A stretch of DNA of 64,000 nucleotides, from positions 1 through 64,000 of the forward strand of contig NZ_JAAVTK010000015.1 in the NCBI RefSeq assembly GCF_012275535.1. The letters are read 5' to 3'. The notes under the pieces were generated by a model. It ran no database searches. It was not told the DNA's origin and worked only from the letters and a program-made list of their open reading frames with translations. Of this stretch, positions 57,276 through 64,000 are shown piece by piece. The position numbers and the translations under genes were made by a program. Numbering within the stretch: the stretch's first letter is position 1; every line of letters begins with the position of its first letter. This DNA is from Hymenobacter artigasi. Its GTDB lineage: Bacteria > Bacteroidota > Bacteroidia > Cytophagales > Hymenobacteraceae.

Positions 57276-57536
57276 ATGAACACGCGCCTGATTCGCATAG
57301 GCAATTCCCAGGGAATTGTGCTGCCCAAGAAACTACTGCAGCAGTACCACCTCACCGGCGAGGTCGACCTGCAGCCCACGCCCGAGGGCTTGCTCATCAA
57401 GCCGGTGGTGAAGACCCGCCGCCAGGGCTGGGACGAGCGATTCCAGCACGCCTTGGCCCAGGGACAAGCCCCGGAGGGCGAGTTGCTGGAGGGCTTTTCG
57501 GACGAGGCCTTTGAGGAAACGGAATGGCAGTGGTAG
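57276..57536 (+). CDS. mazE: MazE-like antitoxin
   Basis: 86 residues from ATG 57276. An AbrB/SpoVT swapped-hairpin domain (TRLIRIGNSQGIVLPKKLLQ) binds DNA, and an acidic C-terminal tail (ELLEGFSDEAFEETEWQW) would neutralise the toxin. A longer in-frame start at 57222 would overlap the operator and is rejected. It overlaps mazF by 13 bp. Confidence 0.9.
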   Translation: MNTRLIRIGNSQGIVLPKKLLQQYHLTGEVDLQPTPEGLLIKPVVKTRRQGWDERFQHALAQGQAPEGELLEGFSDEAFEETEWQW

Positions 57537-57856
57537 GCGTGCAGCGTTTCGAGGTGTGGCTTGTCAACCTCGACCCGACCCAGGGCAGCAAAATCAACAA
57601 GACCCGCCCCTGCGTGGTGCTCTCCCCCGACGAAATGAACCGCCACCTGCGCACGGTCACCATTGCAGCCCTGACCAGTACCCGGCGCGACTACCCTTCC
57701 CGGGTGGAGTGCACCTTCCAAGGCAAAGAGGGCCAGGTCGCGCTGGACCATATCCGCTCCGTCGACAAGACCCGCTTGGTACGCCGCCTGGGGGTGCTGC
57801 CCAAGACCACGGCGCAGGCCGTCTGTGACCGGCTGCAGGAGCTATTTCAGTACTGA
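57524..57856 (+). CDS. mazF: MazF-like mRNA interferase toxin
   Basis: 110 residues of the PemK/MazF fold: FEVWLVNLDPTQGSKINKTR, RPCVVLSPDEMN and HIRSVDKTRL. The catalytic Arg (KTRPCVV) and Thr-Ser region (ALTST) are present, so it should be active. It cleaves mRNA at short motifs when not bound by MazE. Its start lies within mazE, the usual coupling for toxin-antitoxin pairs. Confidence 0.92.
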   Translation: MAVVGVQRFEVWLVNLDPTQGSKINKTRPCVVLSPDEMNRHLRTVTIAALTSTRRDYPSRVECTFQGKEGQVALDHIRSVDKTRLVRRLGVLPKTTAQAVCDRLQELFQY

Positions 57857-57865
57857 GGACTGATG

Positions 57866-57898
57866 TCTGCCGTTCACGGAAAGGAGCGGTATTTTTGC
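57866..57898 (+). promoter_or_regulatory. Recurring promoter element P, copy F (short)
   Basis: CTGCCGTTCACGGAAAGGAG followed by the exact -7 box TATTTTTG (57890-57897), five bases before the lipoprotein start at 57903. The upstream AAACGGTC part is missing. Confidence 0.55.
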
Positions 57899-57902
57899 TC
57901 GC

Positions 57903-58397
57903 ATGGCTTCTGTTCGTCCTGGTCTTGTTGCGTTATTGCTCTGCGGGGCGGTCATGGGGTGCAAGTGGAACGATGAAACGGCCAGCTTTCGCACGGAGCC
58001 CCTGGAGCCGTACACCCGGCAAATCCTTCAAGGAAGGCCGCAGCCTTGGACTACCACCGCCCGCCGCATCGTTGAACACCTGCTCGGGCTGCCCGAACGC
58101 GAGGCGGGCTCGGTCACCTACCAGGAAGTGCATCACCTCAACGGGGTCGTCATGAGGGCAAGCTACGCAAAAGTCCCGCTGGGCGAACCAGGCGGCCAGC
58201 ATAATACACTCCTTCCCGCTCGGTTTGGTTCCTTTGGCCTAGGTACCCCTCGCGGGGCCAAATGGCATCACGCGGAGCCCTGCGCCCTGCAACGGATTGG
58301 TGTTGTAACCGCTGCTCCAACAAATCCCGCAGTTACTCGCCAGATTGACCCTGTAACTGTAGAACCGGCGCGGAGTTGGTTGCAGAAACGGTCTTAA
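57903..58397 (+). CDS. Small lipoprotein, C-terminus possibly frameshifted
   Basis: 164 residues as read. Signal with lipobox AVMGC (Cys20). Up to about residue 95 (HHLNGVVMRASYAKVPLGEP) the sequence looks like a real secreted protein; afterwards it becomes irregular, so a frameshift or deletion near 58195 is likely. No family recognised. It has a P-element promoter. Confidence 0.55.
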   Translation: MASVRPGLVALLLCGAVMGCKWNDETASFRTEPLEPYTRQILQGRPQPWTTTARRIVEHLLGLPEREAGSVTYQEVHHLNGVVMRASYAKVPLGEPGGQHNTLLPARFGSFGLGTPRGAKWHHAEPCALQRIGVVTAAPTNPAVTRQIDPVTVEPARSWLQKRS

Positions 58398-59090
58398 ACC
58401 CGGTTTTCAGTGACTGCATCCGAGTTTGAGAATCCACCCATCCAGTTCAAGTGCAGATAATAACCTCGCCCGGCTAATTCATCATCAGTCGCAATACGCT
58501 ACCCGTGTTTGGTGGCTGCCCCTCCCCTCCCCTGCTGTGGCTCCTCAAGTCGACTTTATTGGGTTTTGTTTGATGTCTGCTATTAGGTACCCACGGGTGG
58601 GTTGAAGCAACTACCTGCTGCTGCTGCTCCTTGAAGTGCTATTGATATTGCATTTTTACTTTATCAGGGCAGTGTAATCTCAATGCAAAAAGAGTGATTC
58701 CAACTCAGTATAAACAGCACAACTCACTGGCCAACAGCATATAGTATAAAATAGCACAAATGGTTGTATTCTTTAATATTTTTTATACTTATTTATGCTT
58801 TTAAGAGGGCGTGATTGCCACAGAAGAAACGCTTAGAAAGCTCCCCAACTATTTATCTTTAAACTCAAATTTTAGTATTTTACTACTCAGAACTCACTGA
58901 TTAACATTAATTTATAAGCTCAGGTTGCTACAAAAAGGACGCTAGGTTGACTTCCGGTATCCCGACTTACCCACCATAAAAACACCACCCAAACAGAACG
59001 CCGGCAAGATAACAGCCCAGCACAACGCGCTTGTCAACAGCATAATGGCTATTCCGTTCGACCCCACGCACCTCGTCGCCACGTCCGCCC
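58398..59090. other. AT-rich intergenic island, no gene seen
   Basis: About 690 bp without credible genes. From about 58640 to 58930 it is strikingly AT-rich (for example TTTAATATTTTTTATACTTA), unlike anything else in the window. No tRNA, hairpin array or ORF is evident. It ends where the acylase remnant begins, so it may be foreign DNA or a breakpoint scar. Confidence 0.6.
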
Positions 59091-59553
59091 GACGAGTTGA
59101 AAGACCCGCAAGGCGCCGTGGCCCTCCTGGTCCAAGCGGCCACCGGAGTCGAAAAGCAGTACGGGTCCCTGGACGTGACCTGGGGAGACGTCAACCGGCT
59201 TAAAGTGGGCGGGTACGACTTTCCGGCCAATGGGGGCTCAGCGGAGTACGGCCTTTCCCGAACCATTTACTTCAAGCGGAACCCCGCCGACAACAAGAAC
59301 TACGCGTTTCACGGCGACAGCTACGTGCCCATCAACGAATTTGACCCGACCGTGAAAGCACAGGTCCTGCTTAGCTACGGCAACGCCACCCAACCGGGGA
59401 GCAAGCACATCGGCGACCAGCTGTCGCTGCTTTCTCAAAAGAAGCTGCGCCCCGCGCTGCTCACCCGCACCAAAGTGGTAGCGAACACGGGAGAAAAAGT
59501 GCAGCTGCGCATAGCCCCGACCGCAACCAAGCTGCTGGGGTTTCTTGCCGTTA
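59091..59553 (+). pseudogene. C-terminal remnant of a penicillin-acylase-type (S45) amidase
   Basis: The frame DPQGAVALLVQAATGVEKQY, then DVTWGDVNRLK, YVPINEFDPTVKAQVLLSYG and HIGDQLSLLSQKKLRPALL matches the end of S45 acylases, with the WGDVNR turn and the final HFxDQ-like segment. The protease signal, propeptide and catalytic Ser are missing, and there is no proper start (TTG 59097 only). The open frame continues past the natural end to 59891 by chance. Confidence 0.78.
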
Positions 59554-59706
59554 CGTCCTCCAGCCGAGCCAGTCGGTTAGCCACAAGCCGCCCGCCACGA
59601 TGGCCACGCCCACCGCGACCACCACGCTCGTCACGACGCCGATGGCCACCACCCAAGCCACGCCCGGCACCTTATCCATCCAGTCCTTGGTTTCAAAGAA
59701 ACGCAT
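59551..59706 (-). CDS. 51-residue single-span membrane protein
   Basis: ATG at 59704-59706, TAA at 59551-59553. The product begins MRFFETKDWMDKVPG, then has one long hydrophobic helix (VVAIGVVTSVVVAVGVAIVA) and ends GGLWLTDWLGWRT. A -7-like TACCTTCG, identical to that of the GNAT promoter, lies just before the ATG, and a P element in the same direction is about 110 bp upstream. The function is unknown; size and shape recall small regulatory membrane peptides or type I toxins. Confidence 0.62.
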   Translation of the reverse strand: MRFFETKDWMDKVPGVAWVVAIGVVTSVVVAVGVAIVAGGLWLTDWLGWRT

Positions 59707-59815
59707 GGGGCGAAGGTAGCACACCCATCAGCGGGGAAGGGTTGGCGAATGATTTCTGCCGCCCAACGGATAAGCTCACTTGGCAACGCACGGTAGTTCA
59801 CAGTAAAGCGTGTGC

Positions 59816-59858
59816 TTCCCTTTCACCAAACGGAGCGTGTTTAGCTTCGTGCCGTTTT
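59816..59858 (-). promoter_or_regulatory. Recurring promoter element P, copy G
   Basis: On the minus strand AAAACGGCACGAAGCTAAAC, ACGCTCCGTTTGGTGAAAGG. It points to the 51-residue membrane protein. Confidence 0.55.
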
Positions 59859-59906
59859 CCTGACCTGCTAACGGATGCTTCTATAGCCTAGGAATGGGCG
59901 GTGGTG

Positions 59907-60332
59907 CTACTCTGCTGCTACCTGCAAGTCCTGTGGCACTCCCAATAGTGTCCGCTGCTGGGCATATTCTTCCCGGTTATAGGGCCCGTACACCGCATCC
60001 GATGCCTTAATCAGTACGAAGTACTGCAAGCCGGGCTGTTTCGAGGGAACAGCATTGCCCGCAGCAGAAGCAGCGGGCGGTTGCCTCACAGCTAGAATAA
60101 ACCGGCCGTTCGCGTTGACGCCCCTCAGGTCACCGTCAATTCGGATGTGAGAAAACAGGTGCTTTTGCGCGGATTTGTACACCACGGGCCCGCCCGGGTA
60201 CCCCATGTCAACCGCTTCGTCGCTCGGCAAGTAGAAGTACCTACCTCCTAACTCCTGCTTATCAGCTACCCACAGGAAAAACAACACCCCGGAAAGAAGC
60301 GCTACGCAAACGAGGACTAACCACTTTTTCAT
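59907..60332 (-). CDS. Hypothetical membrane-anchored protein
   Basis: 141 residues with an N-terminal anchor (KKWLVLVCVALLSGVLFFLW) and an extracytoplasmic domain (GGRYFYLPSDEAVDMGYPGG, FVLIKASDAVYGPYNREEYA). I know no named family; similar short proteins occur in Cytophagales. The gene has P element copy H directly upstream. Confidence 0.72.
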   Translation of the reverse strand: MKKWLVLVCVALLSGVLFFLWVADKQELGGRYFYLPSDEAVDMGYPGGPVVYKSAQKHLFSHIRIDGDLRGVNANGRFILAVRQPPAASAAGNAVPSKQPGLQYFVLIKASDAVYGPYNREEYAQQRTLLGVPQDLQVAAE

Positions 60333-60338
60333 GCTATC

Positions 60339-60394
60339 CGAAAGTTATAGCCCTCCTTTCACCAAACAGAGCCTGTTCACAGCAACACTGTTTA
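60339..60394 (-). promoter_or_regulatory. Recurring promoter element P, copy H
   Basis: On the minus strand AAACAGTGTTGCTGTGAACA, GGCTCTGTTTGGTGAAAGGA, then the -7-like TAACTTTC, ending seven bases before the gene at 60332. Confidence 0.6.
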
Positions 60395-60471
60395 AGCAGA
60401 CGGCAGCAGGTGCCGGGTCCGAGCCTTTCTACGTAGCAGAGCCTCAGCTTTTGCACGCCTTCAGGGGGAGG

Positions 60472-60651
60472 TTAAAAAAATAAGCCCAGCGAGTTATTCC
60501 GGTCCAGCTCTTCAAGTAACTCGCGCAAGCGCAGAACCCAAGCGCGTTGTTCCGCTGTCAAGGGCGATGCCTCCAAGCGTTCAAGCAGGGCCTCGGCTTC
60601 GCTGAGATGACCGCTGGAGGAAAGGTGAGACAAGGTATCGAAGAGGCCCAT
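60472..60651 (-). CDS. Small helical protein, unknown
   Basis: 59 residues from the ATG at 60649-60651 (MGLFDTLSHLSSSGHLSEAE). Two amphipathic helices rich in Leu and Glu (EAEALLERLEASPLT, AWVLRLRELLEELDRN) suggest a TPR-like hairpin. No family recognised. Confidence 0.5.
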   Translation of the reverse strand: MGLFDTLSHLSSSGHLSEAEALLERLEASPLTAEQRAWVLRLRELLEELDRNNSLGLFF

Positions 60652-60959
60652 AAGTAGCAAGGAAAAGGTGCGAAAGAGGAACGGCTCAAAAGTAAAGCGC
60701 CCGATGCTTCGCCGTCTTGACCTTCAACCATTTTCTTGAACTATAATACATCCCGCTGCTCGGCCCGTACCCCTTCGCCATGCACCCGGGAGTGTGGCTC
60801 CATTCACCTACTTGGGTCCTTCTACCTACGGGCTGTGGCGAACACGCCGCTACACGTGGGCCACGTTGGCTTACAAATCGGCCTTCTTATAGCAGCGGGG
60901 GGATAAAATTATTCTAAGCCCCCGGCCTTGGTCTTCGGTAAGGGCAACAGAAAGCAGGC
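60652..60959. other. Intergenic, nothing recognised
   Basis: About 300 bp between the small helical gene and the oxidoreductase stop. No gene, repeat or clear terminator seen. Confidence 0.5.
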
Positions 60960-61820
60960 CTACAGCTTGTATAACGTCCGCAACCCTTCGCTGAGCGAGG
61001 CTGGCTGGCGGCCGAGCAACTGCGCCAAGTCGGGGCTTACTTCGTCTTCCTGCCCGTTTTTGATATCGGTCATAAACCCGATGATGCGTCCCACCACCAC
61101 GTCGGGCAGCCCGCGGGCTTTCAGGCCCTGCTCGAAGGCGGGAACCTCGGCCGGCGTGTACGGCACTGCCTTTCCGGCTAGCTCCGTGAGGACCGCCGCC
61201 ACGTCGGCAAAGGAATACGACGCGCTGCCCGTGAGGTGGTACACTGGCTTGGCGGGGCCGTCGGCGGCCAGGACGTTGGCAATGGCTTCGCCCATTTCGC
61301 AGCGCAGGGCGAAGGGCACTTTGCCCTGCCCGGCGGGTAGGTAGATGCCCCTTTCGAACACCTGCTCGCCCACGAACTGCGGCAGGGCATCCATATACAA
61401 AACGTTTCGGAACAGGCTGTAGTCCAGCCCGCTCGCTTTGATGGCATCTTCGGTCTGAAAGTGGCCTTCCATCAACTGGTTGGCCATTGTGGCCCGGTCT
61501 TTCAGCGTGCGGCTGGTATAGCCAATCCAGTGCACGCCCGCTCTTTGGGCGGCCTCCACTACGTTTTGGTGCTGCTGCACGCGCCGCGCTTCATCTGTGC
61601 CGGCGATGAGCAGGACCTTTTTTATGCCGGACATGGCCCGGCCCAGGGAGGCCGGGTCGTCGTAGCTGCCGAAGCGCACCTGTACGCCCTTTGCTTGTAG
61701 CCCCGCGGCTTTCTGTTCATCCCGGACCAAACCGGCAATTTGGGAGGCTGGCAGTTGTGGAAGCAGGAAATCAAGGATGGCCGAGCCCAGGTGGCCCGTT
61801 GCGCCGGTTACTAAAATCAT
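60960..61820 (-). CDS. NmrA-like NAD(P)H-binding oxidoreductase (quinone reductase type)
   Basis: 286 residues from the ATG at 61818-61820. The Rossmann motif TGATGHLG opens the protein; GSYDDPASLGRAMSGIKKVL and YTSRTL follow, as in the YtfG/QOR2 family of atypical short-chain reductases, which reduce quinones with NADPH. An active-site YxxxK is absent, normal for this group. A 13-bp inverted repeat upstream and the AraC gene in tandem suggest that AraC controls it. Confidence 0.87.
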   Translation of the reverse strand: MILVTGATGHLGSAILDFLLPQLPASQIAGLVRDEQKAAGLQAKGVQVRFGSYDDPASLGRAMSGIKKVLLIAGTDEARRVQQHQNVVEAAQRAGVHWIGYTSRTLKDRATMANQLMEGHFQTEDAIKASGLDYSLFRNVLYMDALPQFVGEQVFERGIYLPAGQGKVPFALRCEMGEAIANVLAADGPAKPVYHLTGSASYSFADVAAVLTELAGKAVPYTPAEVPAFEQGLKARGLPDVVVGRIIGFMTDIKNGQEDEVSPDLAQLLGRQPASLSEGLRTLYKL

Positions 61821-61847
61821 AAGGGGAAATGTTGCGTGCGTGAATGG

Positions 61848-61895
61848 TCCGGCAAGTACCTGGTGGCAGGTAGTGGCCGCCGGGTACTTGCCGGA
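61848..61895. promoter_or_regulatory. 13-bp inverted repeat before the oxidoreductase gene
   Basis: TCCGGCAAGTACC (61848-61860) and its exact complement (61883-61895) around 22 bp, 28 bp before the ATG. It could be the operator of the neighbouring AraC-type regulator or a terminator of that gene. Confidence 0.55.
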
Positions 61896-61991
61896 TGGGC
61901 GCTGCAAAATTCCCCTCGCCGCCCCAGCCAGGCAATGGCCAAAGGGTGGCAAACTGTGGCGAAACGGTGGCACCCGCGGCAGGCGCGCTGG

Positions 61992-62858
61992 TTAGCGCAC
62001 CTGCCGATAGGCCGTGGGCGACAGGCCGGTGCTGTTTTTGAAAAACCGGCTAAAGGCGAATTGGTCGGCAAAATGCAGGCTCGCCGCGACCTGCTGGATG
62101 GCCAAGGCGGGGTTTTGCAGCAAGGCTTTGGCTTCGAGTGCCACGGCTTCGGCTATCCAGTCGCTGGCGGTGCGGCCGGTCACGGCCTTCACCAGCTCGG
62201 TGAGGTGCCGCGGCGTGATGCAGAGCGTATCAGCGTAGAATTGCACGCTGCGGGCGGTGGTGCAATGGGTGTGCACCAACTGCCGAAAAGCCGCCGCCAA
62301 CTGCTGGCGGCGGGGGTGGCCGGCCGGCCGGGCCGCGGCGGGCTGGTCGTACAAAGGCCCTATCTCATACAGCAAGCTGTTAAGGATGTTTTTGAGGATG
62401 TTCTCCCGCTCCGTATGCGGGGTATTGTATTTCTGCTGCAAAAAACGAAACGAGGCGGCCACGTTCTCCGCCACCGGTTCCGGGAGCTGGAGCACGTAGG
62501 CGCTCGGGTTCACCAAAAAGCGCAGCCGGCCCGTGGCGGCGTTGTTGGTGGTGATAAAATCCTGAGTAAAAAAAACAGACAGCGTTTCGTAGTCCTCCGA
62601 GATGGAAAGCCATTCCTTTATCACATCCGGGGTGGCCAGCACCAGGCAGCCGGGACCCACGACGCACGTCGCCAGGTTTGCTTTCAGCTCGGCGCGGCCA
62701 CGCAGGCACAGGCTGATTTTATAATAGTCGCCGCGGTACGGGCGGTTCAGCGGAAGATTGGGCCGGGGGGCCGCATAATCGGGAAAGTACACGTCCGCGG
62801 CGGCCGGTTGCGGGCTACTAAACGCTTGAAGCTGATAGGTGGGCAGGCATTCGTTCAT
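61992..62858 (-). CDS. AraC-family transcriptional regulator
   Basis: 288 residues. A cupin-like N-terminal sensing domain (about 1-160, YKISLCLRGRAELKANLATC) and a C-terminal AraC double helix-turn-helix (about 190-288: YADTLCITPRHLTELVKAVT and QVAASLHFADQFAFSRFFKNSTGLSPTAYR). The inducer is unknown; many Bacteroidota members of this type regulate an adjacent reductase in response to electrophiles or oxidants. It is co-directional with the oxidoreductase downstream. Confidence 0.92.
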   Translation of the reverse strand: MNECLPTYQLQAFSSPQPAAADVYFPDYAAPRPNLPLNRPYRGDYYKISLCLRGRAELKANLATCVVGPGCLVLATPDVIKEWLSISEDYETLSVFFTQDFITTNNAATGRLRFLVNPSAYVLQLPEPVAENVAASFRFLQQKYNTPHTERENILKNILNSLLYEIGPLYDQPAAARPAGHPRRQQLAAAFRQLVHTHCTTARSVQFYADTLCITPRHLTELVKAVTGRTASDWIAEAVALEAKALLQNPALAIQQVAASLHFADQFAFSRFFKNSTGLSPTAYRQVR

Positions 62859-62963
62859 CGAGGATGGGTTCGGGGGGTAGGGCCTGGGTCCGCCTAGGCG
62901 GCATATGCGGGCAAAAGGGTCGTTTTGTAGTGGCGGGAAATAGCATCAGGCAAGCCCTGGCAG

Positions 62964-63545
62964 TCAATGGGGTGATGTGGTCAGCGCCGCCCGCAGGTGT
63001 TTGCGGTAACGCTTGACGCTGGAGAGGCTGATGCCGGTCAGGTCCACGGTTTCGGTCACGGATAGCCCCTTCTCCAGCGCCTTTTTCACTTTGGCCAGGT
63101 TCTCGGCATCCAGCCCTTTAGGCCGGCCGATGTGCTTGCCCTGGGCGGCGGCCAGTTGCTGGCCCGCCTTGGTTTTCTCCAGGATGCTCTCGCGGTCGTA
63201 CTCGGCCAGCGAGGCGAAGATGGAGAGCATGAATTTGCCCGCTGGCGTCGTCGTGTCGATGCCCAGGTCCAGGGCCTTGAAGTGGATGCCGCGCTGGTGA
63301 AACGAGTTGACCAGGTGAATGACGTGGTCGCGGCTGCGCCCTAGCCGAAAGAAACGCGCCACCAGCACCGTGTCCCCCTCACGCAGCAAGCCCAGAAGCT
63401 CATCGAGGGCCGGCCGCTGCACACTCATACCGGTAATTTTGTCCTGAAAAACACGGTCGCACCCAGCCTTGGTCAAGATGTTAAGCTGGGTGTCCAGGTT
63501 CTGGTCGAGGGTAGAGACGCGGGCGTAGCCGAAGGTCTGGTGCAT
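62964..63545 (-). CDS. Serine recombinase (resolvase/invertase family)
   Basis: 193 residues. The catalytic domain has S11 in GYARVSTLDQN, the Arg region ARFFRLGRSRDHV and the E helix (AEYDRESILEKTKAG), followed by an HTH_7 domain (GLSVTETVDLTGISLSSVKR). It resembles Tn3-type resolvases and DNA invertases. No transposase or matching res site is visible nearby, so it may be a plasmid or phage relic or act on a distant site. It could generate inversion or resolve cointegrates. Confidence 0.92.
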   Translation of the reverse strand: MHQTFGYARVSTLDQNLDTQLNILTKAGCDRVFQDKITGMSVQRPALDELLGLLREGDTVLVARFFRLGRSRDHVIHLVNSFHQRGIHFKALDLGIDTTTPAGKFMLSIFASLAEYDRESILEKTKAGQQLAAAQGKHIGRPKGLDAENLAKVKKALEKGLSVTETVDLTGISLSSVKRYRKHLRAALTTSPH

Positions 63546-63631
63546 AACGGGTCAACAAGTCAGGTTCACAAAGCTAACGCTCCGTTTATTTTTGGCCCGA
63601 CTTTCTGACCCTTTGTTTTCGGGCGGCTTGC

Positions 63632-63650
63632 CGCCCGGGGGGCGGCGGGG
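63632..63650. terminator. Short GC hairpin, possible terminator
   Basis: GGGCGGC-TT-GCCGCCC directly before the 3' end of the MFS gene (minus strand). No T-tract, so weak. Confidence 0.35.
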
Positions 63651-63672
63651 GCCCGGGCCAGGAAGCTATACC

Positions 63673-64000
63673 TTATTGGTCCTTAACCCAGGCACCCAAC
63701 CCTGATACCGGCTGAACCCGCCGCGCTTGCGCCCAGGCCAACGCCATCAGCGCGAGCATGAGCACCCCGCTAAGGCCGGCCACCAGTTCCATGCCCGCCA
63801 CAAAGGCGTGCTGCGCCGTGCCCAGCAGGGCATCGTGCACGGCGGGCGCTTGCCCCTGGGCCGCCAGCGCAGCCCCGGCCAGCGTCTGGCGGGCCGCCTG
63901 CACTACCTCCGTCGGCAGGGGCAGCGCGCTGATGGCCAGCGTCTGGCTCCGATAGACCCAGGCGCCCACACTACCCAGCAGGGCGATGCCCAGGGCCCCG
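63673..64000 (-). CDS. DHA2-type MFS exporter, C-terminal end (5' part outside window)
   Basis: About 109 residues are seen, open to the window edge. GALGIALLGSVGAWVYRSQT, ARQTLAGAALAAQ and HDALLGTAQHAFVAGMELVA fit the last two helices and loop of EmrB/QacA-type 14-helix multidrug exporters. Substrate unknown. The stop at 63673 follows VSGLGAWVKDQ. Confidence 0.75.
   Translation of the reverse strand, partial: GALGIALLGSVGAWVYRSQTLAISALPLPTEVVQAARQTLAGAALAAQGQAPAVHDALLGTAQHAFVAGMELVAGLSGVLMLALMALAWAQARRVQPVSGLGAWVKDQ

Noticed and set aside
58967..59266. 99-residue minus-strand frame over the acylase joint
   Set aside because: It is antisense to the acylase remnant, and only its last 25 residues look protein-like; insufficient support.

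Overview
The window is GC-rich DNA from a Bacteroidota chromosome, most like Hymenobacter or a close relative in the Cytophagales. This rests on sequence only: genes generally lack Shine-Dalgarno sites, recognisable promoters carry the Bacteroidota -7 box TAnnTTTG, and the content (paired YeeE/YedE proteins, LFHRSVT-type universal stress proteins, FG-GAP and GEVED/PKD proteins, GTAGCGCGAAC intergenic palindromes) fits that group. No rRNA, tRNA or CRISPR array was seen.

Layout. 1-3.2 kb: the 5' part of an FG-GAP lipoprotein, a DUF547 remnant and a tyrosine recombinase with an 18-7-18 dyad upstream. 3.3-38.2 kb: a stress, energy and ion-homeostasis block. It holds a six-BON-domain protein, six double universal stress proteins (USPs), a complete nine-gene N-ATPase operon (atpDCQRBEFAG), PEP synthase, a MlaEFD lipid transporter, a LOG protein, a beta-CASP nuclease-like protein, a PAS histidine kinase with a REC-CRP/FNR response regulator, two disordered hydrophilin-like proteins, a stand-alone CheB, a truncated haemoglobin, NhaA, a Ca2+-type P-ATPase and a D-lactate dehydrogenase. 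38.3-50.6 kb: a sulfur module (TlpA, ArsR-type regulator, TauE/SafE, persulfide-dioxygenase/rhodanese, rhodanese, YeeE/YedE pair, methyltransferase, TsdA-like dihaem cytochrome, outer-membrane porin, DsrE, MFS, SoxB-like hydrolase, DUF2892). 50.7-60.7 kb: a lineage-specific patchwork of gene wreckage (GEVED/PKD fragment, truncated IS5-type transposase, acylase C-terminus), a MazEF pair and small secreted or membrane proteins, many preceded by one recurring promoter-like element. 60.9-64 kb: NmrA-like oxidoreductase, AraC regulator, serine recombinase and the end of an MFS exporter.

Main result. Six copies of a bipartite FNR-like box (TTGAY-N4-RTCAW, about 8-9 GC-rich bases, then a second degenerate half) lie in the stress block. 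In all six the start of the box is 62-63 bp from the TTTG of a -7 box (GTCCTTTG-like or TAnnTTTG). They precede the BON-USP cluster, ppsA, a thioredoxin-fold gene, the hydrophilin pair, the truncated haemoglobin and a separate USP. The response regulator in the middle of the block has an FNR-type recognition helix (E317xxS320R321) and a receiver domain instead of an oxygen-sensing cluster, so it is the natural candidate activator. I infer a phosphorylation-controlled dormancy or low-oxygen regulon, similar in logic to mycobacterial DosRS but with an FNR-type output.

A second regulon is visible in the sulfur module. Three copies of an ATGA-N8-TCAT operator overlap or adjoin the -7 regions of tlpA, the arsR-like gene and the TauE-led operon, as expected for repression by the ArsR-type protein. 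The intergenic spaces also carry two families of dispersed palindromic repeats and one unusual element made of three 36-bp tandem repeats inside 40-bp inverted repeats.
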